A DNA stretch of 35,206 bases, from positions 104,001 through 139,206 of the forward strand of contig CAUYUJ010000181.1 in NCBI GenBank assembly GCA_963575745.1. The letters run 5' to 3'. The stretch is from Prorocentrum cordatum (taxonomy: Eukaryota; Sar; Dinophyceae; Prorocentrales; Prorocentraceae). The notes under the pieces were generated by a model. It did no database searches. It was not told the DNA's origin and saw only the letters and a program-made list of their open reading frames with translations. Shown here in pieces: positions 16,951-25,280 of this stretch. Positions within the stretch are counted from its first letter, which is position 1; each line of letters opens with the position of its first letter. A program made the position numbers and the translations under genes.

Positions 16951-16994
16951 GGACCTCGAGCCTCGAGGTCCTCGATCCTCGAGGCTCGAGGATC
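16951..16994. repeat. Two consecutive perfect hairpins
   Basis: GGACCTCGAG-C-CTCGAGGTCC (16951-16971) is followed two bases later by GATCCTCGAG-G-CTCGAGGATC (16974-16994). Each has 10-bp perfect arms and a one-base loop, and together they also form an imperfect larger palindrome. They lie about 35 bases beyond the stop codon of the minus-strand gene ending at 17030, so they would be in its 3' region. Confidence 0.85.
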
Positions 16995-17029
16995 GAGGAG
17001 GCAGGCGACGGAGGCAGTGGCAGGCTACC

Positions 17030-19603
17030 TCAACGCACACCCTTCACACGGCTGCGGCGGCCGCCACGGCCGCAACCCTTCGAGAGAGCAGCTTGGTCCT
17101 CAGCCTGCTCCGCAGCCCCGGCGCCGCCTCCTGTCTGCGCCGCAGTCTCCGCCGCCTTGATCTTCGCAGCGTCGGCAGTCAGCATGTGCAGTACAGACTT
17201 GCTGGGCGCCGCCCGCTCGGCCCGCTCAGATGGCTTCTTGTCCTGGTTCATGATCTCCTCGGGAATTGCAGTCTTCTCATCAGGAACAGGCTCTGCAGGG
17301 GCCTCCTCAGGAACAGGCTTCGCAGGAGCCTCCTCAGGAACAGGCTCTGCAGGAGCTCCCTCAGGAACAGGCTTTGCAGGAGCCTCCTCAGGAACGGGAG
17401 CCGCAGGCCCTGCAGGAGCCGGAGCAGGCAGCAGCTCGCCCGCCTCTGCGCCGTCAACCTTTTCGGCGTCCGCTCCTGTCTGGATCGCATCCGCGTTCTT
17501 GTTCTCCTCAGTGGCTACCTTCTCCTCAAACTCAGCGTCAGGATCAGGAACTGCAGGAGCCTCAGGCGGCGGCTCGACCGCCTCCAGGTCCGCGCCCGCT
17601 GCCGTCTGGATCTCATCCTTTCCAGGCGCCTCCTCAAGTGCAGTGCGCGGCTGCACCCTGCCTGCCTCGGCTTCGTCTTGCATCTTCTCACCTTCTTTAT
17701 CGGCGGCCTTGTGCGGCTGCTCCGCCTCGGCGCCTCCTTCCACGACGCCAGGGGCACCCTGGCCAGGCACCTCTTCACCCGTGGCAATGGCGGGCTCTGC
17801 CACAGTCGAGGCGTCGGCGTCGGGCTCCTCCTTCATTTTGTCAGTCAGCAGCGGTCGCCAGGCAGGCGCGCAGTGCTCCAGGACCGCCTCACAGAACTTC
17901 GCTGCTTCAAGCTGCTGCTCCTGAAGATACGCCAACTTGAGAGCATGTAGGTCCTCGAACGGCGACTCAAATAGACGCTGCATCTCTGGCAAGAAGGACA
18001 TGCGGATGCCGAAGTTGTTAGCGTCGCATGGGATCTCCGCGTAGATGCATCCAGCTGGCAGGTAAAGCATCGTGTCTGGCCCAACGAAGCCATGAACGAA
18101 AGGGACACTTGCTTTCGCCATCTGGTCGGCTGACTCTGCACTGATCTTTTGAAAGGCATCCTTGCATGCGGTGTATGTAGAGTTGGTCCCTAGGTACTCG
18201 GCAACCTTGGAGAACTGGGCAACGACGACGAAGCGCCGGCCTCCTACCTGTAGTTTCACGGTCGGAAGGTGGCGCGGCTCGCAGCCAAAATTCTTCACAC
18301 CTACAGAAAAGCCGAAGAGCTGAGCTTGCGTGAACTTCTCGACATCGACACCGCAAAGTAGCATTCCTTTTGGCACCTCCTTCTTGATAGCAGCGATGAA
18401 CGACAACTGAGTGACATTCTTATTGATTGCCTCGGAAGATGGAAGCGTGTATGCAAGCCTACCGTTTGCAGTCTTCTTCGCAGCTTTCGTGAATCCTGCG
18501 CGAAAGGCGTTGAACAGGACCTTAGGCTGGTTCGTCTCGGCGCCGCCCTCGAACACCTTACTCTCTAAAGTCCCCTCGCTGAAGCACAATACGAACGGTA
18601 AGTTCCAGTTGATGCATGCTGGCAAGTTCTTGTCGTCGGCATCGTATCGCGTCATGGGAGGGTGGCCCATGGACTCAAAGTCGATCTTCATGATGGTCTT
18701 CTCTGCGGCCTCTTTCTCCTCGAGGCTCCTCTGGGCCACGACCTCAGCCTGCTTCGCCATGGCCTGGGGATCTGCTCTCGGCTTCGCGCCTTGCTTCACA
18801 AGGGCTTTGGCAGCGACTTGCCTATTCTTCTCCTCTTCCTTCTCTCTCTTGGCTTTCAGACCTTCGGCGTGTTTGACCTCTGCTTCATGCTCAGACTTCA
18901 AGCGATCAGCGGACTTCCTCAAGGTCTTGCACAGCTCCTTCATCAAAGCAATCTGGTTATTGAACTCTACTTTCTTGGTCTCAAACTCTTCCATGCTTGT
19001 TACTCCATCAGCAAAAGAAGCTGCCCTCGCCTCGAGCACCGACTTGGCTTGCAGGTTCGCCATGTCCTTGGAAACAAGAGACTGCACCAATGCATCCATC
19101 GCCTGCCGTGCTTGTTCATTGTATGCTTCGCCTTCCAGACCGTTCTCTTTCTTGAAATCAACGTTGTCCTCGTAAGCCCAGAACTCCACGGCCTTCAAAC
19201 GAAGTGAGCAAGCAGTGCGCAAGCGCTTCAGCACATCCCCTTCTGGTACGGTGTTCATGATTTGCCTACTGACATCAATGGCTTCCTCCAGGCGCTGCCC
19301 TTCCCTGCGGATATCCCTCTCGGCAGCGGTGTACGCCTTTTCGATCTTATCTTGCAGCGAAGCTGCATCAGCAGCTGAATCGTTGCCTGTGCCAGGGGAA
19401 CCAGACGGCAATGATGCCTCCAGCAGATTTCGTTGGCGTAGCCGTCGACGCCTGCGACGAAGGCACGTTGGCATTCTTTCCTGTCCGAGCTTTCTTGGGA
19501 GGGCCTGGCGCGCCGTCGTCGTCGGGCTCCACCTCTGCCATCTTGCTGAAGGGGTTCTGGACTGCTGCGAAAACCTTCCCGGGCGTCTTGGCGTAGAAGT
19601 CAT
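17030..19603 (-). CDS. Coiled-coil, Pro/Glu/Ala-rich protein, C-terminal part
   Basis: An 857-codon frame whose first 57 or so residues are an off-frame shadow; real sequence starts near LLEASLPSGSPGTG (about 19430). Residues 82-310 are charged, Glu/Lys/Ala-rich and helical, probably coiled coil. Residues 310-555 look globular and include VPFVHGFVGPDTMLYLPAGC (about 500-519); a GP-D-x-LYLPAG pattern is reminiscent of cupin or JmjC-type beta strands, a weak resemblance only. From about 580 the protein is acidic and Pro/Ala-rich, with an 8-residue repeat VPEEAPAK/AEP (about 740-785). It belongs with the ORF at 19368-20588: the two are one base out of frame and overlap, so there is either a frameshift, a very short intron or programmed slippage. 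No family was recognised. Confidence 0.6.
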   Translation of the reverse strand: MTSTPRRPGRFSQQSRTPSARWQRWSPTTTARQALPRKLGQERMPTCLRRRRRRLRQRNLLEASLPSGSPGTGNDSAADAASLQDKIEKAYTAAERDIRREGQRLEEAIDVSRQIMNTVPEGDVLKRLRTACSLRLKAVEFWAYEDNVDFKKENGLEGEAYNEQARQAMDALVQSLVSKDMANLQAKSVLEARAASFADGVTSMEEFETKKVEFNNQIALMKELCKTLRKSADRLKSEHEAEVKHAEGLKAKREKEEEKNRQVAAKALVKQGAKPRADPQAMAKQAEVVAQRSLEEKEAAEKTIMKIDFESMGHPPMTRYDADDKNLPACINWNLPFVLCFSEGTLESKVFEGGAETNQPKVLFNAFRAGFTKAAKKTANGRLAYTLPSSEAINKNVTQLSFIAAIKKEVPKGMLLCGVDVEKFTQAQLFGFSVGVKNFGCEPRHLPTVKLQVGGRRFVVVAQFSKVAEYLGTNSTYTACKDAFQKISAESADQMAKASVPFVHGFVGPDTMLYLPAGCIYAEIPCDANNFGIRMSFLPEMQRLFESPFEDLHALKLAYLQEQQLEAAKFCEAVLEHCAPAWRPLLTDKMKEEPDADASTVAEPAIATGEEVPGQGAPGVVEGGAEAEQPHKAADKEGEKMQDEAEAGRVQPRTALEEAPGKDEIQTAAGADLEAVEPPPEAPAVPDPDAEFEEKVATEENKNADAIQTGADAEKVDGAEAGELLPAPAPAGPAAPVPEEAPAKPVPEGAPAEPVPEEAPAKPVPEEAPAEPVPDEKTAIPEEIMNQDKKPSERAERAAPSKSVLHMLTADAAKIKAAETAAQTGGGAGAAEQAEDQAALSKGCGRGGRRSRVKGVR

Positions 19604-20588
19604 CGTTCATCTTCATGTGGCCCGTCTTTAACTTCTTCTCGTCGTTCGTTATGTGCTGCGCGGTGGGGTTCCTCTTGTTGTTATAACCGAGGCGGGAGGT
19701 GTGCGTTTCGCCCTGCACGTTATTGAAGGAAAGTTTGTCAGCGACAGGGACATATATTCTCAGCTTGCCACCAGCGCACTCTGGCCGACTGCAGGACAGC
19801 GTGTCTCTGCATTCCCCAGGGCCTTCGAAGTCGCGGGTCGGGTACTTCACGGTATCAAGAACTGCTGCGAGCCAATCCTCCTCTGCCTTCTCCTTAGATT
19901 TGAGCCTCTCTGTCATCATGAATTTGACGAACCCAACGTGGTCCAACTTATCAACGACCTTCGTGTCGGTCGTGTTCGTCTCGGCCTTGGCGTCGATCCA
20001 GTAGGCAGCGAAGTCGAAGTCGCCTGCGGTCTTACCTCCAGCGGGGTCAGGCAAGCCGACGGTGAGCAGATACACGTCGATGGCCTCATCCATCTCCTCC
20101 GATTCCTTCTTCATGGCAGTGAACTGCTTGTCTCCCTGCCTCTTGGCCGAGCTGCTCATGTTCTCGTGCGCCCTACGATGTAAACCACAGAATGGCGACT
20201 TGCCCTTCTTCGCATCCGCGCAGGTAAACTTGACGCACACAGTCTTATCCTTGGCGGCCTCCACCCGTTCAGCCTTGCGCTGTTCTCGAAGCGCCTGGCG
20301 TTCAGCAGCACATGCAGAGGGAAGCTTGTCAGGCGGGATCTTATGCACGTTCCTCAAGCGCTGGAGCATCGCCTGCATATTCTCGAACTCGGCGTTAGCC
20401 TCGCAGAGAGCACGTAGAGGCCTCCTAGATGGGGTCCGAGTACATGGGGTCGAAGGATCGCGCCGCATCGCCAATGCATCGCCGATGCATCGGCGATGCA
20501 TCGGCGACACAGGCGTGGAGAAAATCGGGCTCCACATCGAGCCGCATCGTCGATGCATCGGCGATGCGGCGCAATCCTCGGACCCCAT
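19368..20588 (-). CDS. N-terminal part of the same gene, Cys/His motif
   Basis: A 406-codon frame. Its first 57 or so residues (with MHRRCIGDA repeats) are read from an inverted-repeat element at 20413-20613, so the native protein starts or continues near PLRALCEANAEFENMQ (about 20420). A Cys/His group, C118, C123, C134 and H137 (VCVKFTC, then FCGLH), could bind zinc. Downstream, FDFAAYWIDAKAE and DHVGFVKFMMTERL look globular, followed by YPTRDFEGPGECRDTLSC with more cysteines and a Lys-rich end. The frame ends at 19368 shortly after leaving the true reading, which passes into the frame at 17030-19603 around 19390-19445. It resembles multi-copy hypothetical proteins I recall from dinoflagellates; this could not be checked. 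Confidence 0.55.
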   Translation of the reverse strand: MGSEDCAASPMHRRCGSMWSPIFSTPVSPMHRRCIGDALAMRRDPSTPCTRTPSRRPLRALCEANAEFENMQAMLQRLRNVHKIPPDKLPSACAAERQALREQRKAERVEAAKDKTVCVKFTCADAKKGKSPFCGLHRRAHENMSSSAKRQGDKQFTAMKKESEEMDEAIDVYLLTVGLPDPAGGKTAGDFDFAAYWIDAKAETNTTDTKVVDKLDHVGFVKFMMTERLKSKEKAEEDWLAAVLDTVKYPTRDFEGPGECRDTLSCSRPECAGGKLRIYVPVADKLSFNNVQGETHTSRLGYNNKRNPTAQHITNDEKKLKTGHMKMNDDFYAKTPGKVFAAVQNPFSKMAEVEPDDDGAPGPPKKARTGKNANVPSSQASTATPTKSAGGIIAVWFPWHRQRFSC

Positions 20589-20613
20589 CTACTCGGACCC
20601 CATGTAGGAGGCC
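20413..20613. mobile_element. Inverted-repeat element (MITE-like) with GCATCGCCGAT palindromes
   Basis: Two arms of at least 70 bp face each other. The left starts AGGCCTCCTAGATGGGGTCC and continues GAGTACATGGGGTCGAAGG; the right is its near-complement, ending GACCCCATGTAGGAGGCCT. The centre is packed with CATCGGCGATG palindromes. The 7-bp word AGAGCAC lies just outside both ends (about 20407-20413 and 20614-20620) and may be a target duplication, though four extra bases separate it from the left arm. The element occupies the apparent 5' end of the minus-strand gene at 19368-20588 and supplies its false N terminus. Confidence 0.75.
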
Positions 20614-20639
20614 TAGAGCACAACGAATGGAGGAGGGGG

Positions 20640-20760
20640 GAGGCCCCCGGGGAAGGAGGAGGATGAGGAGGAGGAGGCGGAGGAGGAGGAGGAGGAGGAG
20701 GAAGAGAAGGAAGTGGAGGAGGGAGGGGCAGGAGCAGGAGCAGAAGGGGAAGAGAGAGCA
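20640..20760. repeat. GAG-rich tract
   Basis: An impure GAG/GGA tract, CTC-rich on the sense strand. It lies upstream of the gene at 19368-20588 and could act as a pyrimidine tract before its first exon if the inserted element is disregarded. From 20761 to 20948 there are a few GGGCCC-type palindromes and no gene. Confidence 0.7.
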
Positions 20761-20948
20761 CATCTTTTGTTACTTATGAATCCCACCAGACCTCTGGGCG
20801 TGAATCTGAATGGATTATCTCCCCCCTCGGGAAGGGGGTTATTGCTTCCCCCAGGGGGATCCGGGGCCCGGGGCCCGGGGGGTAATGTGCACCTTTGTTT
20901 CGGCTCGTGGGCGTGGGAGGGGAGGGGACTCAACTCTTGTAACCCTCA

Positions 20949-21327
20949 CCGTCGTCGTCGTTGTCGGTCGTTGGTCGTTGGTCGTCGTGGTGCGTCGTCG
21001 TCGTCGTTGTCGGTCGTCCAGCAACGACCAACGACCGACGACGACGACGACGACGACGAACACAGCGCCAGAGCTCCAGGCAGTTTTCACTCGGCACCCC
21101 GGTCCAGCAACGACCAACGACCAACGACGACGACGACGACGCGAAAACGGCGCTGGAGCTCCAGGCAACGGGCAACGGTCCAGCAACGACCAACGACTGA
21201 CGACGACGACGACGACGCGAAAACGGCGCCGAAGCTCCAGGCAATTTTCACTCGGCACCCCAGTCCAGCTGCTGGACTGGACCAGGGTGCCGAATGAAAA
21301 TTGCCTGGAGCTCCAGCGCCGTTTTCG
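20949..21327. repeat. Composite foldback: GTC/GAC repeats and a ~52-bp-arm palindrome
   Basis: GTC-rich sequence (20949-21020) faces GAC-rich sequence (21021-21060), so the two can pair. Then three units built from GACGACGACGCGAAAACGGC, GAGCTCCAGGCAATTTTCAC and CTCGGCACCC-GTCCAGC follow in tandem. The last unit is mirrored: 21218-21269 and 21271-21327 are inverted copies with about 52-bp arms and only a few mismatches around a one-base centre at 21270. No protein is credible here. Confidence 0.85.
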
Positions 21328-21338
21328 TGTACAAGTTC

Positions 21339-21397
21339 GAGGGAACACTTTTGAGAATTTCTGCACTGCTGCAGTTTTTCTGAAAACGTGTTCCCTC
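21339..21397. repeat. Hairpin with GAGGGAACAC arms
   Basis: GAGGGAACAC-TTTTGAGAA at the left pairs with TTCTGAAAACGTGTTCCCTC at the right, with inner CTGCA/TGCAG pairing. It directly follows the larger palindrome and precedes the small ORF at 21411-21653. It could be a separate foldback or the end of the same composite element. Confidence 0.8.
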
Positions 21398-21410
21398 CCT
21401 GTTTTCACCT

Positions 21411-21653
21411 CTATGGTTGGTGTGCATCCTGCGCCTGCGCCGGCGCTGGCGTCGGCGGCTTTGTTGGAGTCGATGGCGGTGGCGTCGCTGGAGTTGGCGT
21501 GCCAGTCGAAGCCAGCGACTTCGGCTTCGGCTGCTCGTCAGCGGCGGCCTCCTCGACCATGGCCTCCGCCAGGAAGTCAGCAGCGAAAGCGTCGTCGTCG
21601 ACCTCCATGATGGCCCGCCCTGGGCCTGGGCCCTGGTGACCCGTGACAGCCAT
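21411..21653 (-). CDS. Short acidic ORF, possible first exon
   Basis: Eighty codons from ATG. The segment MEVDDDAFAADFLAEAMVEE (residues 16-35) is acidic and Ala-rich with the look of a genuine N terminus, then a Pro/Thr-rich tail begins. The second Met is the better start. It may be the first exon of a gene whose remainder is interrupted by the foldback repeats, or a fragment. No function was recognised. From 21654 to 22209 there is a GATGAT tract (21995-22075) and nothing else supported. Confidence 0.35.
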   Translation of the reverse strand: MAVTGHQGPGPGRAIMEVDDDAFAADFLAEAMVEEAAADEQPKPKSLASTGTPTPATPPPSTPTKPPTPAPAQAQDAHQP

Positions 21654-22209
21654 CAGAAAGAATAAGATGAGAGATATGCGTCGCTCGCAGCTCGATCATT
21701 TGGGGGATGCGGAAGTCGGAGGGGCGCTGACAGGCCCTCAGGCCTCAGGGCCTCAGGGGGCCCACCAACGAGTCTGGGGATCACAGCGCATTATTATTCG
21801 AGAGCTCAACATCCAAAGTCCCAAGACCCAAGAGACCGACAGATACCAGACTAGGCACGATACCGACTGCTTGAAACAACACGACACTGCTGACGATGAA
21901 ACAATGATGCATGCGGGGGTAAGGATCATGGGGAATTATGTTCCCAGAAACCTCTCCGGGAACATATTTCAGACGTCCTCCTGGATGATGCCAATATGCT
22001 GATGATGATGGTGATGATGTGATGATGCTGGTGATGATGTGTTGTGTTGATGCCAATATGTTGATGATGATGGCAATGAAGAGGGCGGCGCGGCCGATCC
22101 TCATTGAGCTGCAGTAAGGACGCCGTCATCGAGGTAGTTGGCGTAGCTAAGATACCTGGCGGCTGCGCGCGCGATTGCGCCGCTGAGCTTAGACTGAGGC
22201 CTTCAGCCT

Positions 22210-22878
22210 TCAGTGGGACTCCCTTTTGGCCGCGAAGCCTGCGATGGGAGGGGTGGCGGGGTACCGAGCGATGCCGCTCTCGTCCACCCAGATGAGCACG
22301 ACCTCTGCGGGGTCGGTTTCGTGGTAGTTCCAGAAGTGATGCCAGTTTGGCTGCAGCCAGATGTCTGGGACATTGCCTCGCGCTGGGAAGTGCCAGCAGT
22401 CTGGGGGTTGTAGGTGGGGAAGGGGAAGTTCCAGATATGCTGGAGCCCATGGCGGCCAAGGCCCTGGTGGGCTTGGTGGAAGATTAGGGGGTGGCTGGAT
22501 CCGCTTCCCATTGCATATGGTCCCCACGACCGCCCTTGGCCTGTCTGGCAGGTCGAGACCTGCCGGGCCACCGCCCGCGCTGGGCGGGGGGATGTCGCCA
22601 TGGTGATATTTGGTGACTGAAGGCGCGAAGGCTTCCGCTGCGAAGGCGGCCTGCACCTGCTCGAAGGGCCAGGGACAGGGACAGGCTGCAGCCATGACAG
22701 CGGGCAGCCCCCCGCGCTGCGGCGCTGCAGGAGCGCGCAGGCTGCTGAGAAGTACAATGGCGATGGTGGTAAGCTGATGGTCGTTAGTCGTTAGTAGCGG
22801 CAACAGCAGAAACGTAGCGATGGAGCGAAAAAACGCTTGATCGCCGCCGCCACTGGGCAAGCTACCCGACTTCACCAC
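22210..22878 (-). CDS. Orphan Pro/Trp-rich ORF
   Basis: A 222-codon frame. A plausible start is the internal Met near 22700 (MAAACPCPWPFEQV). The best protein-like part is the C-terminal third, with NVPDIWLQPNWHHFWNYH and DPAEVVLIWVDESGIARYP. The middle is Pro-rich (NLPPSPPGPWPPWAP). The end at 22210 may be an exon end instead of the true stop. No family was recognised; a lone exon is as likely as a complete small gene. Confidence 0.4.
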   Translation of the reverse strand: MVKSGSLPSGGGDQAFFRSIATFLLLPLLTTNDHQLTTIAIVLLSSLRAPAAPQRGGLPAVMAAACPCPWPFEQVQAAFAAEAFAPSVTKYHHGDIPPPSAGGGPAGLDLPDRPRAVVGTICNGKRIQPPPNLPPSPPGPWPPWAPAYLELPLPHLQPPDCWHFPARGNVPDIWLQPNWHHFWNYHETDPAEVVLIWVDESGIARYPATPPIAGFAAKRESH

Positions 22879-22929
22879 GCCCTAAAGGAAAGTACCACAT
22901 CCCAGAAAGAAACGCTTGGGGCATCTGAA

Positions 22930-23640
22930 ACGGTGCTATGTACATGCTAAGAACGCTGATTTTTGGCAAATATCATGCGAAACGCGTCATTTAGCCGAAA
23001 TACATGTAAAACGTTAGAAAAATACTAAAAACAAACGTTAGGGCATCATTTAGCATACAAGACACAAGACTTATCATTTTTTGCATAGAATACAAAAATA
23101 TCAACAATAATAAAAAAAATGCCCAAAAATCAAAAAAATCCTAGAATATCACTCGGGCTTGAAAAACACAAAAAACGTAAAAGAAACTCAAACAAACACA
23201 AAGGTCGTTGAATGTTCGCGAACATGCACAAAATGATCGGTGAGGGCCGCCCCGAAGGTCCCCGAAGGTCTCCCCGAAGGTCCCCGAAGGTCCCCGAAGG
23301 TCCCCCCGAAGGCCCCCGAAGGTCCCCGAAGGTCTCCCCGAAGGTCCCCGAAGGTCCCCGAAGGTCCCAGAGGCACTTGTGAGAGCATGTCGACCACAAG
23401 TGAGCACGAGTGATATTTTATGATTTTTTGTAAAATTATATGTTTTTTTATATGTTTCAATGCGTTTCTGAATTTCAGTGTTTGTTGTATGCCGAGTGAT
23501 ATTTTACAAAATTAAAAATGTTTTTTTTATGTTTTTGTTTGTTTGTGTTTTGATGTTTAGTGTTTTACGCTAAATTTTAAGAAAAGCAAGCGCAAATCTT
23601 TGTTTTTGCACGTTTCATCTGCATATGCGTTGCAATCGGC
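22930..23640. other. AT-rich island with inverted short motifs
   Basis: Composition changes sharply here: A-rich on the left (about 22930-23200) and T-rich on the right (23400-23580), around the tandem array at 23246-23370. The word AATATCACTCG occurs at about 23145 in one orientation and twice in the other (rc near 23410 and 23494), and CATTTAGC-type words are also repeated. The A-rich/T-rich symmetry means the two halves can partly pair. No ORF is convincing. It could be an AT-rich transposon, a matrix-attachment or replication region, or inserted foreign DNA. Confidence 0.75.
23246..23370. repeat. 12-bp tandem array
   Basis: About ten units of CCCCGAAGGTCC, with TCTCCCCGAAGG and CCCCCCGAAGGC variants, lie in the middle of the AT-rich island. 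As 12 is a multiple of three, all frames read short peptide repeats (GDLRGPSGTF and similar on the minus strand), which are artefacts. Confidence 0.9.
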
Positions 23641-23689
23641 TTCAAGGAGTAACCGGGCCGCAAATGATGGCCCACTGACGGCCCCATGA

Positions 23690-24300
23690 TCATGCGACCG
23701 TCTCTGGGTCCCCTTGGGCCCCTCATTGACCCTTTTCGGAGTGCCTTGAAGGGCTCTAGTTTCAGGAGAAGCCCGATGACCAAAAGAGAGCCCAAAGAGG
23801 AGTCCAAGACGCCCAGAGGTGCCTGAGAGGACCCTGAGAGTCCAAGAGACCCCAAGAAGAGTCCAGGAGGACCCAGAGGAGTCCAAGAGGACCCAAGAGA
23901 AGCCCAAGACGGCTCGATGCCTCTGGGGCCCTCTGGGCCCTTCTTGCCGCCCTCTGGGAGGCGCGGAAGAGGAGGGGGGAGGGGGGAGGAGGAGGGGCGG
24001 GCTCGCTGCGCTGTCGAGCTTGGCGTCGGGCGTCGGCGTCGGGCCCGTCGGCGCCCGTCGGCCCGTCGGGCTGGGCGTCGGGCTGCCCGGGCTGCCCTCA
24101 GGCCTCGGGCACGACCTGGGCGGGGGGCAGGAGGCAGGAGGAGGAGGAGGAGGAGGAGGAAGAGGAGGCCCAGAGCCGGAGGCGGAGGAGGAGGAGGAGG
24201 TAGAGGGTAGAGGAGGAGGGAGGAGGAGGAAGAGGATGAGAGGAGGAGGAGGAGGAGGTGCAGTGCAGGAGGAGGAGGAGGAGGAGAATAAAAGGGTAGA
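23690..24300. repeat. Degenerate GA/CC-rich repeats and GAG tracts
   Basis: Short repeats of the type GAGTCCAAGAGGACCC (23815-23915) are followed by CGTCGGGC repeats (24020-24075) and GAG-rich tracts (24130-24290). Long ORFs on both strands follow the repeats. Nothing gene-like was recognised from 23641 to 24500. Confidence 0.7.
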
Positions 24301-24504
24301 AGACACATGGTAACATAAAGCTGGCGGCATCAGCAGGAAGGAGGAGGAGGATGATGAGGAGGAGGAAATAAGAGGATGAGCGCCACGGAAATAGAGGGGA
24401 CCCCCAGCCCTTGCGCGCGCGCCCCAAGGACACACACAGGAGTGCCGCCTGCCCTGGAGGAGGGAGGAGGAGGAGGAGGAGGAGGAGGAGGAGGAGGAGG
24501 AGGA

Positions 24505-24585
24505 GTCATCATCATCATCATCATCATCATCATCACCATCACCACCAGCATCAGCATCAGCATCATCATCATCATCATCATCATC
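24505..24585. repeat. CAT microsatellite flanked by GAG and CTC tracts
   Basis: A GAG tract (24455-24504) is followed by CAT repeats and then a CTC tract (24587-24710). On the minus (sense) strand the last is a GAG run just after the exon-like segment at 24720-24895. Confidence 0.88.
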
Positions 24586-24895
24586 GTCCACCTCCTCCTC
24601 CGCCTCCTCTTCCTCCTCCTCCTGTTCCTCCTCCTCCCTCCTCCCTCCTCCCTCTTCCCTCCTCCCTCATCCCTCCTTGCTGCTCCTTTCCCTCCTCCTC
24701 TTCCACCTTCTCTCGCTCCGCGCCGACCAGCCGAAAGAGGGGGAGGAGGAGGAGGAGAAAGAGATCAAGAACCTCGATGCCCGCTTGGTCGAACGCGTGG
24801 TCCCACTCTGATGCAAGAAGGTCATGAATCTCAGCATCCACCACATCAATCATCATCCTCAAAGCCTGGGTCTCCGTGGCGTCGCCCTTCTCGAC
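24581..24895 (-). CDS. Exon-like segment of an unknown gene
   Basis: The convincing part is about 24750-24895, reading ATETQALRMMIDVVDAEIHD and then LLASEWDHAFDQAGIEVLD, an amphipathic helical stretch. Below about 24740 the frame enters Glu-rich repeat sequence and is probably intron. It may be the last visible exon of the gene comprising 25281-25919 and 24911-25213. No family was recognised. Confidence 0.4.
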   Translation of the reverse strand, partial: VEKGDATETQALRMMIDVVDAEIHDLLASEWDHAFDQAGIEVLDLFLLLLLPLFRLVGAEREKVEEEEGKEQQGGMREEGRGRREEGGGGTGGGGRGGGGGGGR

Positions 24896-24910
24896 GCGCC
24901 CCTGGCGTCG

Positions 24911-25213
24911 TCACGAGAGGAGAGGAAGCGACAGAGGCCACTGCTTTGGAGACGATGGTTGATGCGATCTCCAGCGGCACTGGAGATTCCAGGTTGGGGG
25001 GTCGAGGGCCGATCGAACCGACTCTGAGACCCAGGGGGCCTCGTCGATGAACTCATCGAGGAAATCTGTCCCCGAGTCTGAATCGACGAGCATTGATTCG
25101 ATGTGTTCGTCGGGGGTTGGAGGGCCGAATGCCTGTGGCGCGTTCCGTCTCTTCCTCTCCTCTCTGACCTCCTCCCTCTTTCTCCGCCACTTACCCACCT
25201 CATTATTCACCAC
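24911..25213 (-). CDS. Exon-like segment, acidic
   Basis: About 25025-25213 reads NAPQAFGPPTPDEHIESMLV and DSDSGTDFLDEFIDEAPW, which looks like genuine acidic protein after a basic Lys/Arg/Glu start. Below 25025 the frame is doubtful. It lies between two other exon-like segments on the same strand with GA-rich intron-like DNA on both sides. The function is unknown. Confidence 0.4.
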   Translation of the reverse strand: MVNNEVGKWRRKREEVREERKRRNAPQAFGPPTPDEHIESMLVDSDSGTDFLDEFIDEAPWVSESVRSALDPPTWNLQCRWRSHQPSSPKQWPLSLPLLS

Positions 25214-25280
25214 CTCTCCTTCTCCTCATCGCACGTGTTCCTCATCCTTCTCCTTTTCCTCTTCCTCTCATCCCTCGTTC

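Noticed and set aside
17157-17924. Plus-strand ORFs of over 220 codons
   Set aside because: They are antisense to the repetitive Pro/Glu/Ala-rich end of the gene at 17030-19603, where a biased repeat keeps other frames open.
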